Origin: Ruania alba
GTDB lineage: Bacteria; Actinomycetota; Actinomycetes; Actinomycetales; Beutenbergiaceae
Direction: 5' to 3'
Length of the DNA stretch: 64,000 nt
Assembly (NCBI RefSeq): GCF_900105765.1
Contig: NZ_FNTX01000001.1
Span: 1,336,387 to 1,400,386, forward strand
Of this stretch, positions 28,755 to 40,275 are shown piece after piece. The first letter of the stretch is position 1. Each line of letters begins with the position of its first letter. The position numbers were made by a program, and so were the translations under genes. A model generated the notes under the pieces. The model saw nothing but the letters and a program-made list of their open reading frames with translations, was not told where the DNA came from and did no database searches.

Positions 28755-28895
28755 CGGGTTCGTGGCGCGGAAGGATGCACGAATGCCCTCCGATGAGGCA
28801 TGATGGTGTCCGGAAGCCGTGAGCTGTTCGGCGACTGTGGATGGACCGAGATCGTTGGGGAAGACGCATCTCGACCAGAAACAGGAGGGAACGGC

Positions 28896-29396
28896 ATGTC
28901 AGGTGTGATCACCCGCGGCGTTGTTTTCGTGCACTCTGCGCCCCGTGCGCTCTGCCCGCATGTCGAGTGGGCGGCGGGGTCCGTGCTGGACGCGCGCGCG
29001 TCGTTCGACTGGACCGCGCAGCCTGCCGCACCAGGGATGTTCCGGGCGGAACTGTCCTGGACCGGGCCGGCCGGGTCCGGCGCGCGCCTGGCGTCCGCGC
29101 TGCGCGGCTGGAACCACTTGCGCTACGAGGTCACCGAGGAGGCCAGTCGCGGCGCCGATGGTGGCCGGTGGAGCCACACCCCGGACCTGGGGATCTTCCA
29201 TGCCCAGGTCGACGTGCACGGCAACATCGTCGTCCCCGAGGATCGGGTCCGGGCCGCGATGGAACATGCCGGCGAGCCGGCGCGGATGACCCGTGAGCTC
29301 GAGCTCGCCCTGGGGCAGGCCTGGGACGACGAACTGGAGCCGTTCCGGTACGCCGGGGCAGGCGTGCCGGTCCGCTGGCTGCACCGGGTGGGCTGA
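28896..29396 (+). CDS. DUF3145 family protein
   Basis: This 166-residue protein matches the actinobacterial DUF3145 family: the start GVITRGVVFVHSAPRALCPH, the WAAGSVL stretch, LRYEVTEEAS and a C-terminal WLHRVG. The family often lies near the fabD-fabF cluster, as here, but has no proven role. ATG 28896 has a strong ribosome site (AGGAGGGAACGGC). It converges on fabF across a strong terminator. Confidence 0.85.
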   Translation: MSGVITRGVVFVHSAPRALCPHVEWAAGSVLDARASFDWTAQPAAPGMFRAELSWTGPAGSGARLASALRGWNHLRYEVTEEASRGADGGRWSHTPDLGIFHAQVDVHGNIVVPEDRVRAAMEHAGEPARMTRELELALGQAWDDELEPFRYAGAGVPVRWLHRVG

Positions 29397-29411
29397 GGCC
29401 CCCCTAGCCCA

Positions 29412-29458
29412 CACGACGGCGGCCGGTCACCTGGACAAGGTGACCGGCCGCCGTCGTG
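29412..29458. terminator. Bidirectional terminator between DUF3145 and fabF
   Basis: A 20-bp perfect stem (29412-29431 with 29439-29458) encloses the loop TGGACAA between two convergent genes. There is no long T-tract on either side, as is common in high-GC actinobacteria. Confidence 0.8.
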
Positions 29459-29467
29459 CGTGGTTGC

Positions 29468-30712
29468 TCAGGCGCTGGTGACGACCAGGGCGACGTTGTG
29501 CCCACCGAACCCGAACGCGTTGTTCACTGCGGCGATCTGCCCGGACGGGAGATCGCGCGGGGTGTCGCGGACCAGATCGATCGGTAGGCCGGGCTCCGGT
29601 TCGCTGACGTTGATCGTGGGCGGGGCCTGGTGGTCCCGCACGGCGAGGATCGTCAGCAGCGACTCCAGGGCGCCGGCGCCACCGAGCAGGTGACCGGTCA
29701 TGGACTTGGTGGCCGAGACGGCGATGTGGTCGGCATCGTCACCGAGGGTGCTCCGGATTGCAGCGGCCTCGACGCCGTCGCCGGCGGGGGTGGAGGTCGC
29801 GTGGGCGTTCACGTGCACCAGATCGGCGGCGTTGATCCCGGCGTTCTCCAGGGCGAGCTGCAGCGCACGGGACTGACCGGCACCGGAGGGGTCGGGAGGA
29901 GCGACGTCGTAGGCGTCCGACGTCATCCCGACGCCGGCGATCCGGGCGTAGATGGTGGCGCCGCGGGCGATGGCATGGTCCTCCCGCTCCAGCACCACGA
30001 CCGCGGCTCCCTCACCGAGCACGAAACCGTCGCGGTTGACGTCGTAGGGCCGGGATGCACCCGCTGGATCGTCGTTGCGGGTGGACAGGGCCTGCATCTT
30101 GGCGAACGAGGCGATCGGCAACGGGTGCGTGGCCGCCTCGGTGCCGCCGGCCACCACCATGTCGGCACGTCCGGTGCGGATCATCTCCAGCGCGTAGCCG
30201 ATCGCCTCGGCACCGGAGGCACAAGCCGATACGGGAGTGTGAGAGCCCGCCTTGGCGCCGACCTCGATCGAGACGTAGGCAGCGGGGGAGTTCGGCATGA
30301 GCATCGGGACAGTCAAGGGGAGTACCCGTCGGGCGCCCTTCTCCTTGATGGTGTCCCAGGCGTTCACGAGGGTGGTGACGCCACCGATACCGGAGGCGAT
30401 CACGGTGCCGAGACGTTCACCGGGCAGGTCGGGGCTGCCGGCGTCGGACCAGGCCTCGCGTGCGGCGATCATCGCGAACTGGGCGCTGGGGTCCATCCGG
30501 CGCATCTCGGGCCGGGGCAGGACATCTTCCGGCGGCACCGCGAGCTGGCCCGCGAAGGTCACCGGCAGCTCGTACCTGGCCACCCAGTCCTGCTCGAGGG
30601 TGCGTACACCGGACCGGCCCGCGAGGGCGCCGGCCCACGTGCTCTCGACATCGCCACCGAGCGGGTTGGTGGTCCCGAGACCGGTGACGACGACGTTCGG
30701 CTGGTCCGTCAT
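29468..30712 (-). CDS. fabF: Beta-ketoacyl-ACP synthase II
   Basis: This 414-residue condensing enzyme extends fatty acyl-ACP with malonyl-ACP. The active-site cysteine is C164 in TPVSACASGAEA. The two catalytic histidines are in VNAHATSTPAGDGVE and MTGHLLGGAGALES. It is the last gene of the fabD-fabH-acpP-fabF operon, 99 bases after acpP. The start is ATG 30712, with AGGAGAA upstream. Confidence 0.95.
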   Translation of the reverse strand: MTDQPNVVVTGLGTTNPLGGDVESTWAGALAGRSGVRTLEQDWVARYELPVTFAGQLAVPPEDVLPRPEMRRMDPSAQFAMIAAREAWSDAGSPDLPGERLGTVIASGIGGVTTLVNAWDTIKEKGARRVLPLTVPMLMPNSPAAYVSIEVGAKAGSHTPVSACASGAEAIGYALEMIRTGRADMVVAGGTEAATHPLPIASFAKMQALSTRNDDPAGASRPYDVNRDGFVLGEGAAVVVLEREDHAIARGATIYARIAGVGMTSDAYDVAPPDPSGAGQSRALQLALENAGINAADLVHVNAHATSTPAGDGVEAAAIRSTLGDDADHIAVSATKSMTGHLLGGAGALESLLTILAVRDHQAPPTINVSEPEPGLPIDLVRDTPRDLPSGQIAAVNNAFGFGGHNVALVVTSA

Positions 30713-30811
30713 GTGAGTTCTCCTGAGGAAGGACGTCGAGTGGAGGGTGACGCCGGGCGCGTCACTCGAAGGGGACGCGCCCGGCTGCGTCGGCGAACCG
30801 ACGGGGATGTG

Positions 30812-31060
30812 TCAGGACTGAGCCTGCGCGATGAAGGAGACGGCGTCGCCCACGGTGGCGAGGTTCTTCACCTCGTCGTCGGGGATCCGCACCTCGAACT
30901 TCTCCTCGGCGAGGGTGACGATGGTCATCATCGACAGCGAGTCGATGTCGAGATCGTCGGTGAACGACTTGTCCGACTGGACGGCGTCCGTGGCCAGACC
31001 GGTCTCTTCGTTCACGATCTCTGCCAGGCCGGCGAGGATCTCCTCGTTGCTGTGCGCCAT
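30812..31060 (-). CDS. acpP: Acyl carrier protein
   Basis: This 82-residue acidic helical protein carries the growing fatty acid. The phosphopantetheine serine is S41 in DDLDIDSLSMM. Its place between fabH and fabF marks it as the fatty-acid synthase carrier. The start is ATG 31060 (MAHSNEEILAGL). Confidence 0.95.
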   Translation of the reverse strand: MAHSNEEILAGLAEIVNEETGLATDAVQSDKSFTDDLDIDSLSMMTIVTLAEEKFEVRIPDDEVKNLATVGDAVSFIAQAQS

Positions 31061-31172
31061 GCTTGCTCCGTTTCTCGTGGTGTGTCGTGTCGTTGTGGAA
31101 CGGGTCCAGTGTTCCCGACTGTGGCCGCGGCTCGCTACACGGCGCGCGGGGAAGGGGCGGGTGTCAGGGAGG

Positions 31173-32231
31173 TCACGGCAGTACCACCACCTGCGAGGCG
31201 TACACCAGACCGGCGCCGAATCCGATCTGGAGGGCGATGTCACCGCTGTGCGCCTGCCCCTCACGGAGGAGCCGCTCGGTGGCCAGCGGGATCGAGGCAG
31301 CGGAGGTGTTGCCGGTGTCGGCGATGTCCCGCCCCACCACGACGTCGTCGCGGAAGTCGATGAGTTTGAGCAGCTGGTCGGTGATGCGCATGTTCGCCTG
31401 GTGCGGGATGAACACATCGATGTCGGACAGCTGCAGACCGGCCGCTTCCACCGCACGCCGGGCGACCCCGGGCATCGTGGAGATGACCCACTTGAACACC
31501 GTCGGTCCCTGCTGGCGAAGCGTCGGGGAGGTGATCTGGCTGACCTCCTCGGCCAGCTCGGGCGTATCCGTGGGTACCGGCTCGCCGAGCTCGGCCCGGC
31601 GGTAGTCGAGCCAGGAGTGCGTCTGGTAGATCGCGCCGGCCTGGCCGCCGTCACTGCCCCACACCGTGGGGGCGATACCCGGCGTGTCGGACGGGCCGAC
31701 CACAGCCGCACCGGCCCCGTCGCCGAGCAGGAACGAGATGGACCGGTCGGTGGGATCGATGAAATCACTCATCTTCTCCACCCCGATGACGAGCACATGC
31801 TCGGCCGTGCCTGCACGAACCATCGCGTCTGCCTGAGCGATGCCGTAGCAGTACCCGGCGCAGGCAGCGGAGATGTCGTACGCGGCAGCCGGAGTTGCTC
31901 CGACGGCGTCTGCGACGAGGGCGGCCAACGAGGGAGTCTGCTCGAAGTGCGTGACCGTGGAGACGATCACCGCGCCGATGTCCGCGCCGGTGAGCCCGGA
32001 CTTGCCGAGGGCATCGGTCGCCGCGGCCACGGCGAGCTCCTTGACGGAGGTCTCCCGGTTCGCGCGTGCCCGGGTCTTGATCCCGGTGCGCTGGCGGATC
32101 CACTCGTCCGAGGAGTTGATCGGACCGACGATGTCGTCGTTCGGCACCAGGTTCTCACCGCGGGCACCGCCGACGGAGAGGAGCCTGCTGCCGGCCACCG
32201 TGGGTCGGACGGAGAGCGTGGGCGTGGGCAT
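31173..32231 (-). CDS. fabH: Beta-ketoacyl-ACP synthase III
   Basis: This 352-residue enzyme starts fatty-acid synthesis by condensing an acyl-CoA primer with malonyl-ACP. The catalytic residues are C124 in SAACAGYCYG, His in FIPHQANMRI and Asn in DTGNTSAASIP. A longer N-terminus (about 10 extra residues) is usual in actinobacteria, which use branched primers. ATG 32231 shares one base with the fabD stop codon, so the two are translationally coupled. Confidence 0.95.
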   Translation of the reverse strand: MPTPTLSVRPTVAGSRLLSVGGARGENLVPNDDIVGPINSSDEWIRQRTGIKTRARANRETSVKELAVAAATDALGKSGLTGADIGAVIVSTVTHFEQTPSLAALVADAVGATPAAAYDISAACAGYCYGIAQADAMVRAGTAEHVLVIGVEKMSDFIDPTDRSISFLLGDGAGAAVVGPSDTPGIAPTVWGSDGGQAGAIYQTHSWLDYRRAELGEPVPTDTPELAEEVSQITSPTLRQQGPTVFKWVISTMPGVARRAVEAAGLQLSDIDVFIPHQANMRITDQLLKLIDFRDDVVVGRDIADTGNTSAASIPLATERLLREGQAHSGDIALQIGFGAGLVYASQVVVLP

Positions 32232-33208
32232 CAGGACTCCTCGGGTGCACTGCGGCGGTTGCGGGTGATCAGGTCGACGGCTGCGTCGAGGTCGTCGGGA
32301 GACTTCAGTGCCACGGTCTCGACACCGCGCATGCTGCGGCGGGCGAGCCCGGCCAGCACACCTCCGGGGGCGAGTTCGATGGCTGCCTGCACGCCGGCCT
32401 CGAGCATGGCGTCCTGGCACTTGTCCCAGCGCACGGGGGAGGAGATCTGTGCCACGAGCCCGTCCAGGGCTTCCGCGCCCGAGGTGACCGTGTTGCCGGC
32501 GGCGTTGCTGAGCAGGCGGACGCGAGGGTCGGTGGGGACGAGCGCGTCGGCGGCGGCCCGGACCTGATCGACCGCCGGAGCCATGTGCTCGGTGTGGAAC
32601 GCCCCGGCGACTGCCAGCGGAATCACGCGTGCTCGAGCCGGCGGCTCCGCCTCGAGTGCCTGGAGGTCCTCGAGGCGTCCAGCGGCAACCACCTGACCAC
32701 CGCCATTGACGTTCGCGCCCACGAGGTGGTGCGCGGTCAGTGCGGCCTCGACCTCGTCCGGGACACCGCCGACGACGGCGCTCATCCCGGTCGGCGCGTG
32801 TGCCGCGGCCTCGGCCATCGCCGACCCGCGCACGCCCACCAGCCGTAGCGCGTCGGCGGGAGAGAGAACGCCGGCCACGGCCGCTGCAGCGAACTCACCG
32901 ACGGAGTGACCCGCGGTCACGTCCACCCAGTCGGTGCGATCGGCGGGAGCGTGGTCGCGGTCGCTCAGGCGTGTCTCCAGGGCGTGCAGACTGACCAACG
33001 AGGTGGCCACGATCAGCGGCTGGGCTACCGCAGTGTCCTTGATGGTGTCCGCGTCGGCCGTGGTGCCCAGGGCGTGCAGGTCCACGCCGGCAGCCTCGGA
33101 GAGCTGTTCGAGGAATGCGGCAGCGCCATCGAGCTCGAGCCACGGCGCGAGCATGCCGGGAGACTGGGCGCCCTGACCAGGGCTGAGGAGTGCGATCACC
33201 GTACTCAC
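32231..33208 (-). CDS. fabD: Malonyl-CoA:ACP transacylase
   Basis: This 325-residue enzyme loads malonate from CoA to ACP. The nucleophile is S102 in TAGHSVGEFAAAA, the partner histidine is in VAGAFHTEHM, and the N-terminus LLSPGQGAQSPGM is the family's. I use GTG 33208 (VSTVIALLSPGQG), since the frame upstream has no similarity. It is the first gene of the fab operon. An imperfect palindrome 60 bases upstream resembles one in front of fasR. Confidence 0.94.
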   Translation of the reverse strand: MSTVIALLSPGQGAQSPGMLAPWLELDGAAAFLEQLSEAAGVDLHALGTTADADTIKDTAVAQPLIVATSLVSLHALETRLSDRDHAPADRTDWVDVTAGHSVGEFAAAAVAGVLSPADALRLVGVRGSAMAEAAAHAPTGMSAVVGGVPDEVEAALTAHHLVGANVNGGGQVVAAGRLEDLQALEAEPPARARVIPLAVAGAFHTEHMAPAVDQVRAAADALVPTDPRVRLLSNAAGNTVTSGAEALDGLVAQISSPVRWDKCQDAMLEAGVQAAIELAPGGVLAGLARRSMRGVETVALKSPDDLDAAVDLITRNRRSAPEES

Positions 33209-33267
33209 CTTTCCGGTGTGGTCGGGGTTCTGGGCACGACGGATCGCACCAGGTTCATGAAGGGCGT

Positions 33268-33284
33268 TTGTGCGCATCCTACAA
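33268..33284. promoter_or_regulatory. Candidate FasR site upstream of fabD
   Basis: TTGTGCGCATCCTACAA is an interrupted inverted repeat (TTGT/ACAA arms). It is identical at 13 of 17 positions to the palindrome upstream of fasR (34512-34528). Its centre lies about 68 bases before the fabD start codon, a fitting place for an activator of the fab operon. Confidence 0.5.
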
Positions 33285-33311
33285 AAGCGCGGGAGCCGGT
33301 GACGACCCCGA

Positions 33312-34490
33312 TCAGAGGGCGACCCCGTCCGCAAGCTGACCGACAGCGATCGCGATCTGCAGGACGAAGCCCTCGCGGGGGTCCACCGGGTCCCATCCGG
33401 TCACGCTGGCGATCCGGCGGAGACGGTAGCGCACCGTGTTGGGGTGCACATAGAGCTGGCGCGCGGTCGCCTCCAGCGAACGGCCTTCGTTGAGGTACAC
33501 ACTGAGCGTCTGCAGCAGTGGGCCGCCCACCTGTTGCAGCGGCCCGTAGACATCGGTGAGCAACGTGCGCCGGGCGTCGGAGTCGCCGATGAGGACGCGC
33601 TCGGGAAGGATCTCGTCGGCGTGGACAGGGCGGGGTGCGGACGGCCACGCCCGGACCGCGTCGAGGGCAGACAGTGCCGCACGGGCAGATCGGCCGGCGT
33701 CGGCGAGCTCGGGCACCTCGGGACCGATGACCACCGGGCCCGGCCCGAACCTGTCGAGCAGGTCGCGTGCCTTGTCCCGCAGATTCCCTTCGCCGCCGAG
33801 CACCACGATCAGGCGACTGCCCTGGATGCCCACCAGAGCATCCTGGGCGGCGCGCCTGGCCGCTCGTCGCAGATCGGCGGCGCCCACCTCATCCATCGGT
33901 CCGTCGGCTGTCCCCACCAGCACCAGCGTGCTTCCCCGCCCTGCCCAGCCCAGAGCAGCGACCCGCGAGTGCAGGGAGTCGTCCGGGTCGCCGCGCAGCA
34001 GTGAGTCGACCACCAGGGCCTCCAGGCGCGCGTCCCACGCACCGCGACTCTCGGCTGCCCGTGCGTAGACCTCTGCCGCCGAGAACGCCACTTCGCGGGA
34101 GTACAGCAGCACCGCCTCGCGCAGGGTGGAGTGCTGCCCGGGCGCAGCGAGCTCTTCGGTGTGCTCCTCGACGATCTCCACCACGATCCGGACCAGTTGC
34201 AGGGTGTGCTGCAGGGAGATCGAGCGGGTCAGCTCCGGGGGTGCAGCGCGGAAGATCTCGGCGGCGTTGTAGGAACCACGGCCCGGGTTCTCGTACCAGG
34301 CGATGAAGCTGGCGATACCCGATTGAGCGACCAACCCGATCCAGGAACGATCCTCGGCAGGCAGTGCTCGGTACCACGCCAGATCGGCGTCCAGCCGGCG
34401 CAGAGCGGCCGCGGTGAGCAGGTCGGTGCCACCGCGGAGGCGCCGGATCATCTCTCCGGTGCTCTCCGGGTCTTTCGCAGCGCGGGTCAC
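33312..34490 (-). CDS. fasR: PucR-family transcriptional activator of fatty-acid synthesis (FasR-like)
   Basis: This 392-residue regulator has an N-terminal sensory region, a GGDEF-like middle (VALGWAGRGSTLVLVG, DALVGIQGSRLIVVLGG) and a C-terminal PucR helix-turn-helix (SLEATARQLYVHPNTVRYRLRRI). It lies 103 bases upstream of fabD in the same direction, as does FasR of Streptomyces coelicolor, which activates fabD-fabH-acpP-fabF. A perfect 17-base palindrome lies just upstream of its own start, suggesting autoregulation. The FasR of corynebacteria is unrelated (TetR family). The start is GTG 34490. Confidence 0.85.
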   Translation of the reverse strand: MTRAAKDPESTGEMIRRLRGGTDLLTAAALRRLDADLAWYRALPAEDRSWIGLVAQSGIASFIAWYENPGRGSYNAAEIFRAAPPELTRSISLQHTLQLVRIVVEIVEEHTEELAAPGQHSTLREAVLLYSREVAFSAAEVYARAAESRGAWDARLEALVVDSLLRGDPDDSLHSRVAALGWAGRGSTLVLVGTADGPMDEVGAADLRRAARRAAQDALVGIQGSRLIVVLGGEGNLRDKARDLLDRFGPGPVVIGPEVPELADAGRSARAALSALDAVRAWPSAPRPVHADEILPERVLIGDSDARRTLLTDVYGPLQQVGGPLLQTLSVYLNEGRSLEATARQLYVHPNTVRYRLRRIASVTGWDPVDPREGFVLQIAIAVGQLADGVAL

Positions 34491-34511
34491 ACCCCGAGCC
34501 TACCGGCGAGA

Positions 34512-34528
34512 TTGTGGGATTCCCACAA
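34512..34528. promoter_or_regulatory. Perfect palindrome upstream of fasR
   Basis: TTGTGGGATTCCCACAA has two perfect 8-base arms around a central T. It lies 22 bases before the fasR start codon, in the region shared with the divergent gene at 34607. It resembles the fabD-upstream sequence at 33268-33284. Confidence 0.6.
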
Positions 34529-34606
34529 ATGCCTTGCGAGACAGGTCAGCAGCGTGATCTGTCCTTCCTCAGGCTGGGGAGGGGTGCCTGGCGATACTCT
34601 GGGGCC

Positions 34607-35296
34607 ATGTCCATCTTCAACCGGCTTCGACACGCTCTGCGTTCCACACCGAGCACGCCTGCCGTGACGGAACGCCCGACGAGCGCTCCGCCGCCCCCGG
34701 ATGCGGCCACTGAGGCCGAGTTGCGTGCACGCCTCGACGACGATCCCAACGATGTGCAGGCGTTCACCCGCCTGGCGGAGATCGTGCGTCGGCGCGCCGC
34801 AGAGGTGGCACACCCCGACCCGCTGAGCGCGGAGGCGGAACCGGTCCCGACGACGCGCGCGGAGGACACCGCACACTGGGCGCTGGCCGAAGAGCTCGCC
34901 GGCCGCCCGCACGGATGGTACCCGTTGATCGAACTGGCGCGGCTCTCCCTCGACGACGACAAGGAAGGGGCCATGCGTCGCCTCGGCGCCGCCTGCGAGC
35001 GTGAGACGGACGGCAAGGCACTGATCGAGGGGATCAGAATGCTCCGCGCCGCGCACCTGCCGGCCGACGCACTGGGTCTTGGCGTGGGTCACTGGTCTCC
35101 GGCCGAACAAGATCCCGAAGCAGGTCGGCAGATCGTCGAGGCGGCACTCGACGCCGGCCGGTCCGGCGAGGCGCGCCGACACCTGACCGATCTCGCCGAG
35201 CTCGGTGGGAGGTCGTCGGCGACCGCGCGCATCGTGGCCGAGCTGGAGCCGTTCGTCGCGGCGGCCGAGGCCGATGTCGACTCGACCGCCCACTAA
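34607..35296 (+). CDS. Helical-repeat (TPR-like) protein of unknown function
   Basis: This 229-residue soluble protein has a basic N-terminus (MSIFNRLRHALR), a Pro-rich linker and then paired helices: LRARLDDDPNDVQAFTRLAEIVRRRA, HGWYPLIELARLSL, EAGRQIVEAALDAGRSGEARRHL. This pattern fits a tetratricopeptide-like scaffold. Two catalytic motifs were looked for and none found. Homologs are commonly seen beside aceE in related genomes. The start is ATG 34607; it converges on aceE. Confidence 0.7.
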   Translation: MSIFNRLRHALRSTPSTPAVTERPTSAPPPPDAATEAELRARLDDDPNDVQAFTRLAEIVRRRAAEVAHPDPLSAEAEPVPTTRAEDTAHWALAEELAGRPHGWYPLIELARLSLDDDKEGAMRRLGAACERETDGKALIEGIRMLRAAHLPADALGLGVGHWSPAEQDPEAGRQIVEAALDAGRSGEARRHLTDLAELGGRSSATARIVAELEPFVAAAEADVDSTAH

Positions 35297-35317
35297 CACG
35301 CGGCAAAGATCACCACG

Positions 35318-35355
35318 ACGGCGGGGCGCCCACCCGAAGGTGAGCGCCCCGCCGT
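35318..35355. terminator. Bidirectional terminator between the TPR-like gene and aceE
   Basis: ACGGCGGGGCGC (35318-35329) pairs with GCGCCCCGCCGT (35344-35355). The inner CACC/GGTG bases can extend the stem around a CGAA loop. It separates two convergent genes. Confidence 0.8.
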
Positions 35356-35369
35356 CCTGCTGAGGTGCC

Positions 35370-38129
<2,760 letters not shown>

Positions 38130-38401
38130 GACTCTTCTCTTCTCTCCGCACCGGGTTACGGCGCTCGGCGATCCATCCTGGCCGGTGTGTGGACACCGCA
38201 AGGGACTGCGCTGACGATCCTATTGTCCCGCCTTGGTGTGGTCTCAACATTGTGGGGCAGATGTGACATCCCCGACACCGGGTCCGTCGACTGGACCGGA
38301 GCGACTCACAGACGGTTGCGGTTGCGCTCAGGCGTGCAAGTGCGGTTCGGTTGTGCCACACCTCCGCCATTCGGGCGGGGACAGCGAAGGAGAGGGCAGA
38401 C
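38130..38401. promoter_or_regulatory. Divergent control region of aceE and the DUF3052 operon
   Basis: The 272-base region holds two small inverted repeats: CGGTGT-GTGG-ACACCG at 38183-38198 and GATGTGACATC at 38260-38270, the latter flanked by GGGG and CCCC. Either could be an operator for growth-state control of aceE. No gene is visible in it, and I cannot assign promoter boxes with confidence. Confidence 0.35.
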
Positions 38402-38830
38402 GTGGCAGGGACCGCGAGCACCGAGAACCGCGACGGTTCCCGGTTCGGGGTGAAGCAGGGGCAGATCATCCAAGAGTTCGGTTACGACGACGACGTCGAT
38501 GAGGAGCTGCGCGCGGAGCTGGAGGCTGCCACGGGGCATGAGCTCGTGGACGAAGGGTTCGACGACGTCACTGACGCCGCCGTGCTGTGGTGGCGCGAGG
38601 ACGACGGAGATGTGCACGATCTCACCGATCTGATGACGGACTCACTCACCACGCTCGAAGACGGTGGCCTGATCTGGGTGTTCACGCCGAAGCCGGGCCG
38701 CGACGGTCATGTGCGCCCCCCGGAGGTCGACGAGGCTGCCCGGACTGCGGGCCTGCACTCGACGAGCACGATCTCGGCCGCGGAGAACTGGTCCGGGTTC
38801 CGGCTCACCACCCGCGGGCGCGGCCGGTGA
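38402..38830 (+). CDS. DUF3052 family protein
   Basis: This 142-residue acidic soluble protein has the DUF3052 pattern: FGVKQGQIIQEFGYDDDVD, DAAVLWWREDDGDVHDLTD, GGLIWVFTPKPGRDGHVRP and SAAENWSGFRL. Its role is not known. GTG 38402 has AAGGAG upstream. Its stop overlaps the start of the peroxiredoxin gene (GTGA), giving a coupled trio with ahpE and the GDPD gene. The same neighbours occur in mycobacteria (Rv2239c-Rv2238c). Confidence 0.88.
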   Translation: MAGTASTENRDGSRFGVKQGQIIQEFGYDDDVDEELRAELEAATGHELVDEGFDDVTDAAVLWWREDDGDVHDLTDLMTDSLTTLEDGGLIWVFTPKPGRDGHVRPPEVDEAARTAGLHSTSTISAAENWSGFRLTTRGRGR

Positions 38831-39336
38831 GCGAGCCTGCACAGGCACGTCCCGCCGTCGGGCGTACAGCGCCGGCGTTCCAGGCCCGCGACACCCACGG
38901 CGCCACTGTTTCCCTGGTGGAGCTGCGTGGGGCGCCGGTGCTGCTGGTTTTCATCCCGTTCGCCTTCACCCGGGTCTGTGGCAACGAGGTCGCTGCTCTG
39001 CGGGACAGGCACGCTGAGCTCACGGCAGGCGGTGCGCGGGTCCTGGTGATCACGTGCGACTCGATGATGACGCTTCGCGCCTGGGCGGAGGCCGAGGATC
39101 TCCCGTTCGATCTTCTCTCGGACTTCTGGCCGCACGGCGCGATCGCGCGTTCGTACGGTGCATTCGGTGCCGGTGATGGAGCGCCCGATCGGCTGAGCGT
39201 GCTGGTCGACGCCGAGGGGGTGGTCCGGTGGACCACCAGCAGCCCTCGCGGACAGGCGCGTGACGTCGAGGAGTACCTGACGGCGATCCGGTCGTTGGCG
39301 GGGAGCGGCGTGAGCGCGCCTGGGGTCGTGCGGTGA
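38827..39336 (+). CDS. ahpE: AhpE-type one-Cys peroxiredoxin
   Basis: This 169-residue thioredoxin-fold peroxidase reduces hydroperoxides. The peroxidatic cysteine is C51 in FIPFAFTRVCGNE, with the required Pro and Thr before it. A conserved Arg follows in APDRLSVLVDAEGVV. No resolving cysteine is obvious, so it probably uses mycothiol, which agrees with mshA in this window. The start is GTG 38827, overlapping the DUF3052 stop; its own stop overlaps the GDPD start. Confidence 0.87.
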   Translation: MSEPAQARPAVGRTAPAFQARDTHGATVSLVELRGAPVLLVFIPFAFTRVCGNEVAALRDRHAELTAGGARVLVITCDSMMTLRAWAEAEDLPFDLLSDFWPHGAIARSYGAFGAGDGAPDRLSVLVDAEGVVRWTTSSPRGQARDVEEYLTAIRSLAGSGVSAPGVVR

Positions 39337-40097
39337 GGCTCCCCGCAGGGCCGCTCGCGCTCGCTCACCGAGGTGGGGCCGGGCTGCCTGCCAACGCTGG
39401 GATCGAGAACAGCCTTGCTGCGATCAGGAACGCTGTCGACCTGGGATACACCTACATCGAGACGGACGTCCGTGCCAGCCGTGACGGAGTGCCGTTCATC
39501 GTGCACGATGAGGATCTGCGCCGGATCACGGGCGATGTCCGCCGGGTGGCGGACCTCACGGCGGCGGAGCTGCGTGCCGCGACGCTCACCGGTGGTGCCG
39601 CGATCCCGACCCTGGACGAGGTGTTGGAGGAGTTCGGGCATCTCTGGCTGAACCTGGATATGAAGTCCGACGACGCGGTGGAGCCCGCGATCACCACGGT
39701 GCGCCGGCACGGGATGGCCGAACGGGTCGTGGTGGCCTCGTTCAGCACCTCCCGACTGGCGCAGGTGCGTCGCCTGGCTCCCGAGTTCGCCACCTCTGCC
39801 TCCCCCCTCGAAGTGGCGGCGATGCTGATGGGCTTCTCCAGGTCCGCGGTGCGTAACGGTGCCGTCGCCGTCCAGGTGCCACGGCGCTGGCGTGGGAAAG
39901 AGATGGTCACCCCTGCCTTCATCCGGCGTGTGCACCGGCAGGGCATGCAGGTGCACGTGTGGACGATCGACGATGCCGCGACTATCCGGTTGCTGTTGGA
40001 TCGGGGCGTGGACGCCATCGTCTCGGACCGGGTGGACGTACTGCGGGACGTCTTGGTCGAGCGTGGCCAGTGGCCGGCACCAACGTTGGGGGAGTAG
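39333..40097 (+). CDS. Glycerophosphodiester phosphodiesterase
   Basis: This 254-residue TIM-barrel enzyme hydrolyses glycerophosphodiesters to glycerol 3-phosphate and an alcohol. The catalytic histidines are in LALAHRGG and FIVHDEDL, and the metal ligands in YIETDVRAS. The C-terminal VHVWTIDDAATIRLLLDRGVD and IVSDR are typical. No signal peptide is seen, so it acts in the cytosol. GTG 39333 overlaps the ahpE stop (GTGA). Confidence 0.92.
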   Translation: MRLPAGPLALAHRGGAGLPANAGIENSLAAIRNAVDLGYTYIETDVRASRDGVPFIVHDEDLRRITGDVRRVADLTAAELRAATLTGGAAIPTLDEVLEEFGHLWLNLDMKSDDAVEPAITTVRRHGMAERVVVASFSTSRLAQVRRLAPEFATSASPLEVAAMLMGFSRSAVRNGAVAVQVPRRWRGKEMVTPAFIRRVHRQGMQVHVWTIDDAATIRLLLDRGVDAIVSDRVDVLRDVLVERGQWPAPTLGE

Positions 40098-40128
40098 GCC
40101 CGCGGCTTGGTACTGTTTCCCCTTGCCA

Positions 40129-40202
40129 GGGCCTATAGCTCAGTTGGTTAGAGCGTCGCGTTTACACCGCGGATGTCGGGGGTTCGAGTCCCTCTGGGCC
40201 CA
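40129..40202 (+). tRNA. tRNA-Val (UAC)
   Basis: The 74-base cloverleaf has acceptor GGGCCTA/TGGGCCC with one G-T-type mismatch region near its base, D arm GCTC/GAGC, anticodon arm TCGCG-TTTACAC-CGCGG with anticodon TAC, and T arm GGGGG-TTCGAGT-CCCTC with discriminator A. CCA is not encoded. It borders the variable stretch to the right. Confidence 0.93.
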
Positions 40203-40275
40203 CCGATCGGAGTGCGGACTCAGGCAACGTCGTCGGCGCGCTCCCAGTGGCGACCGCCGCGCACGGGAAGGCGCA

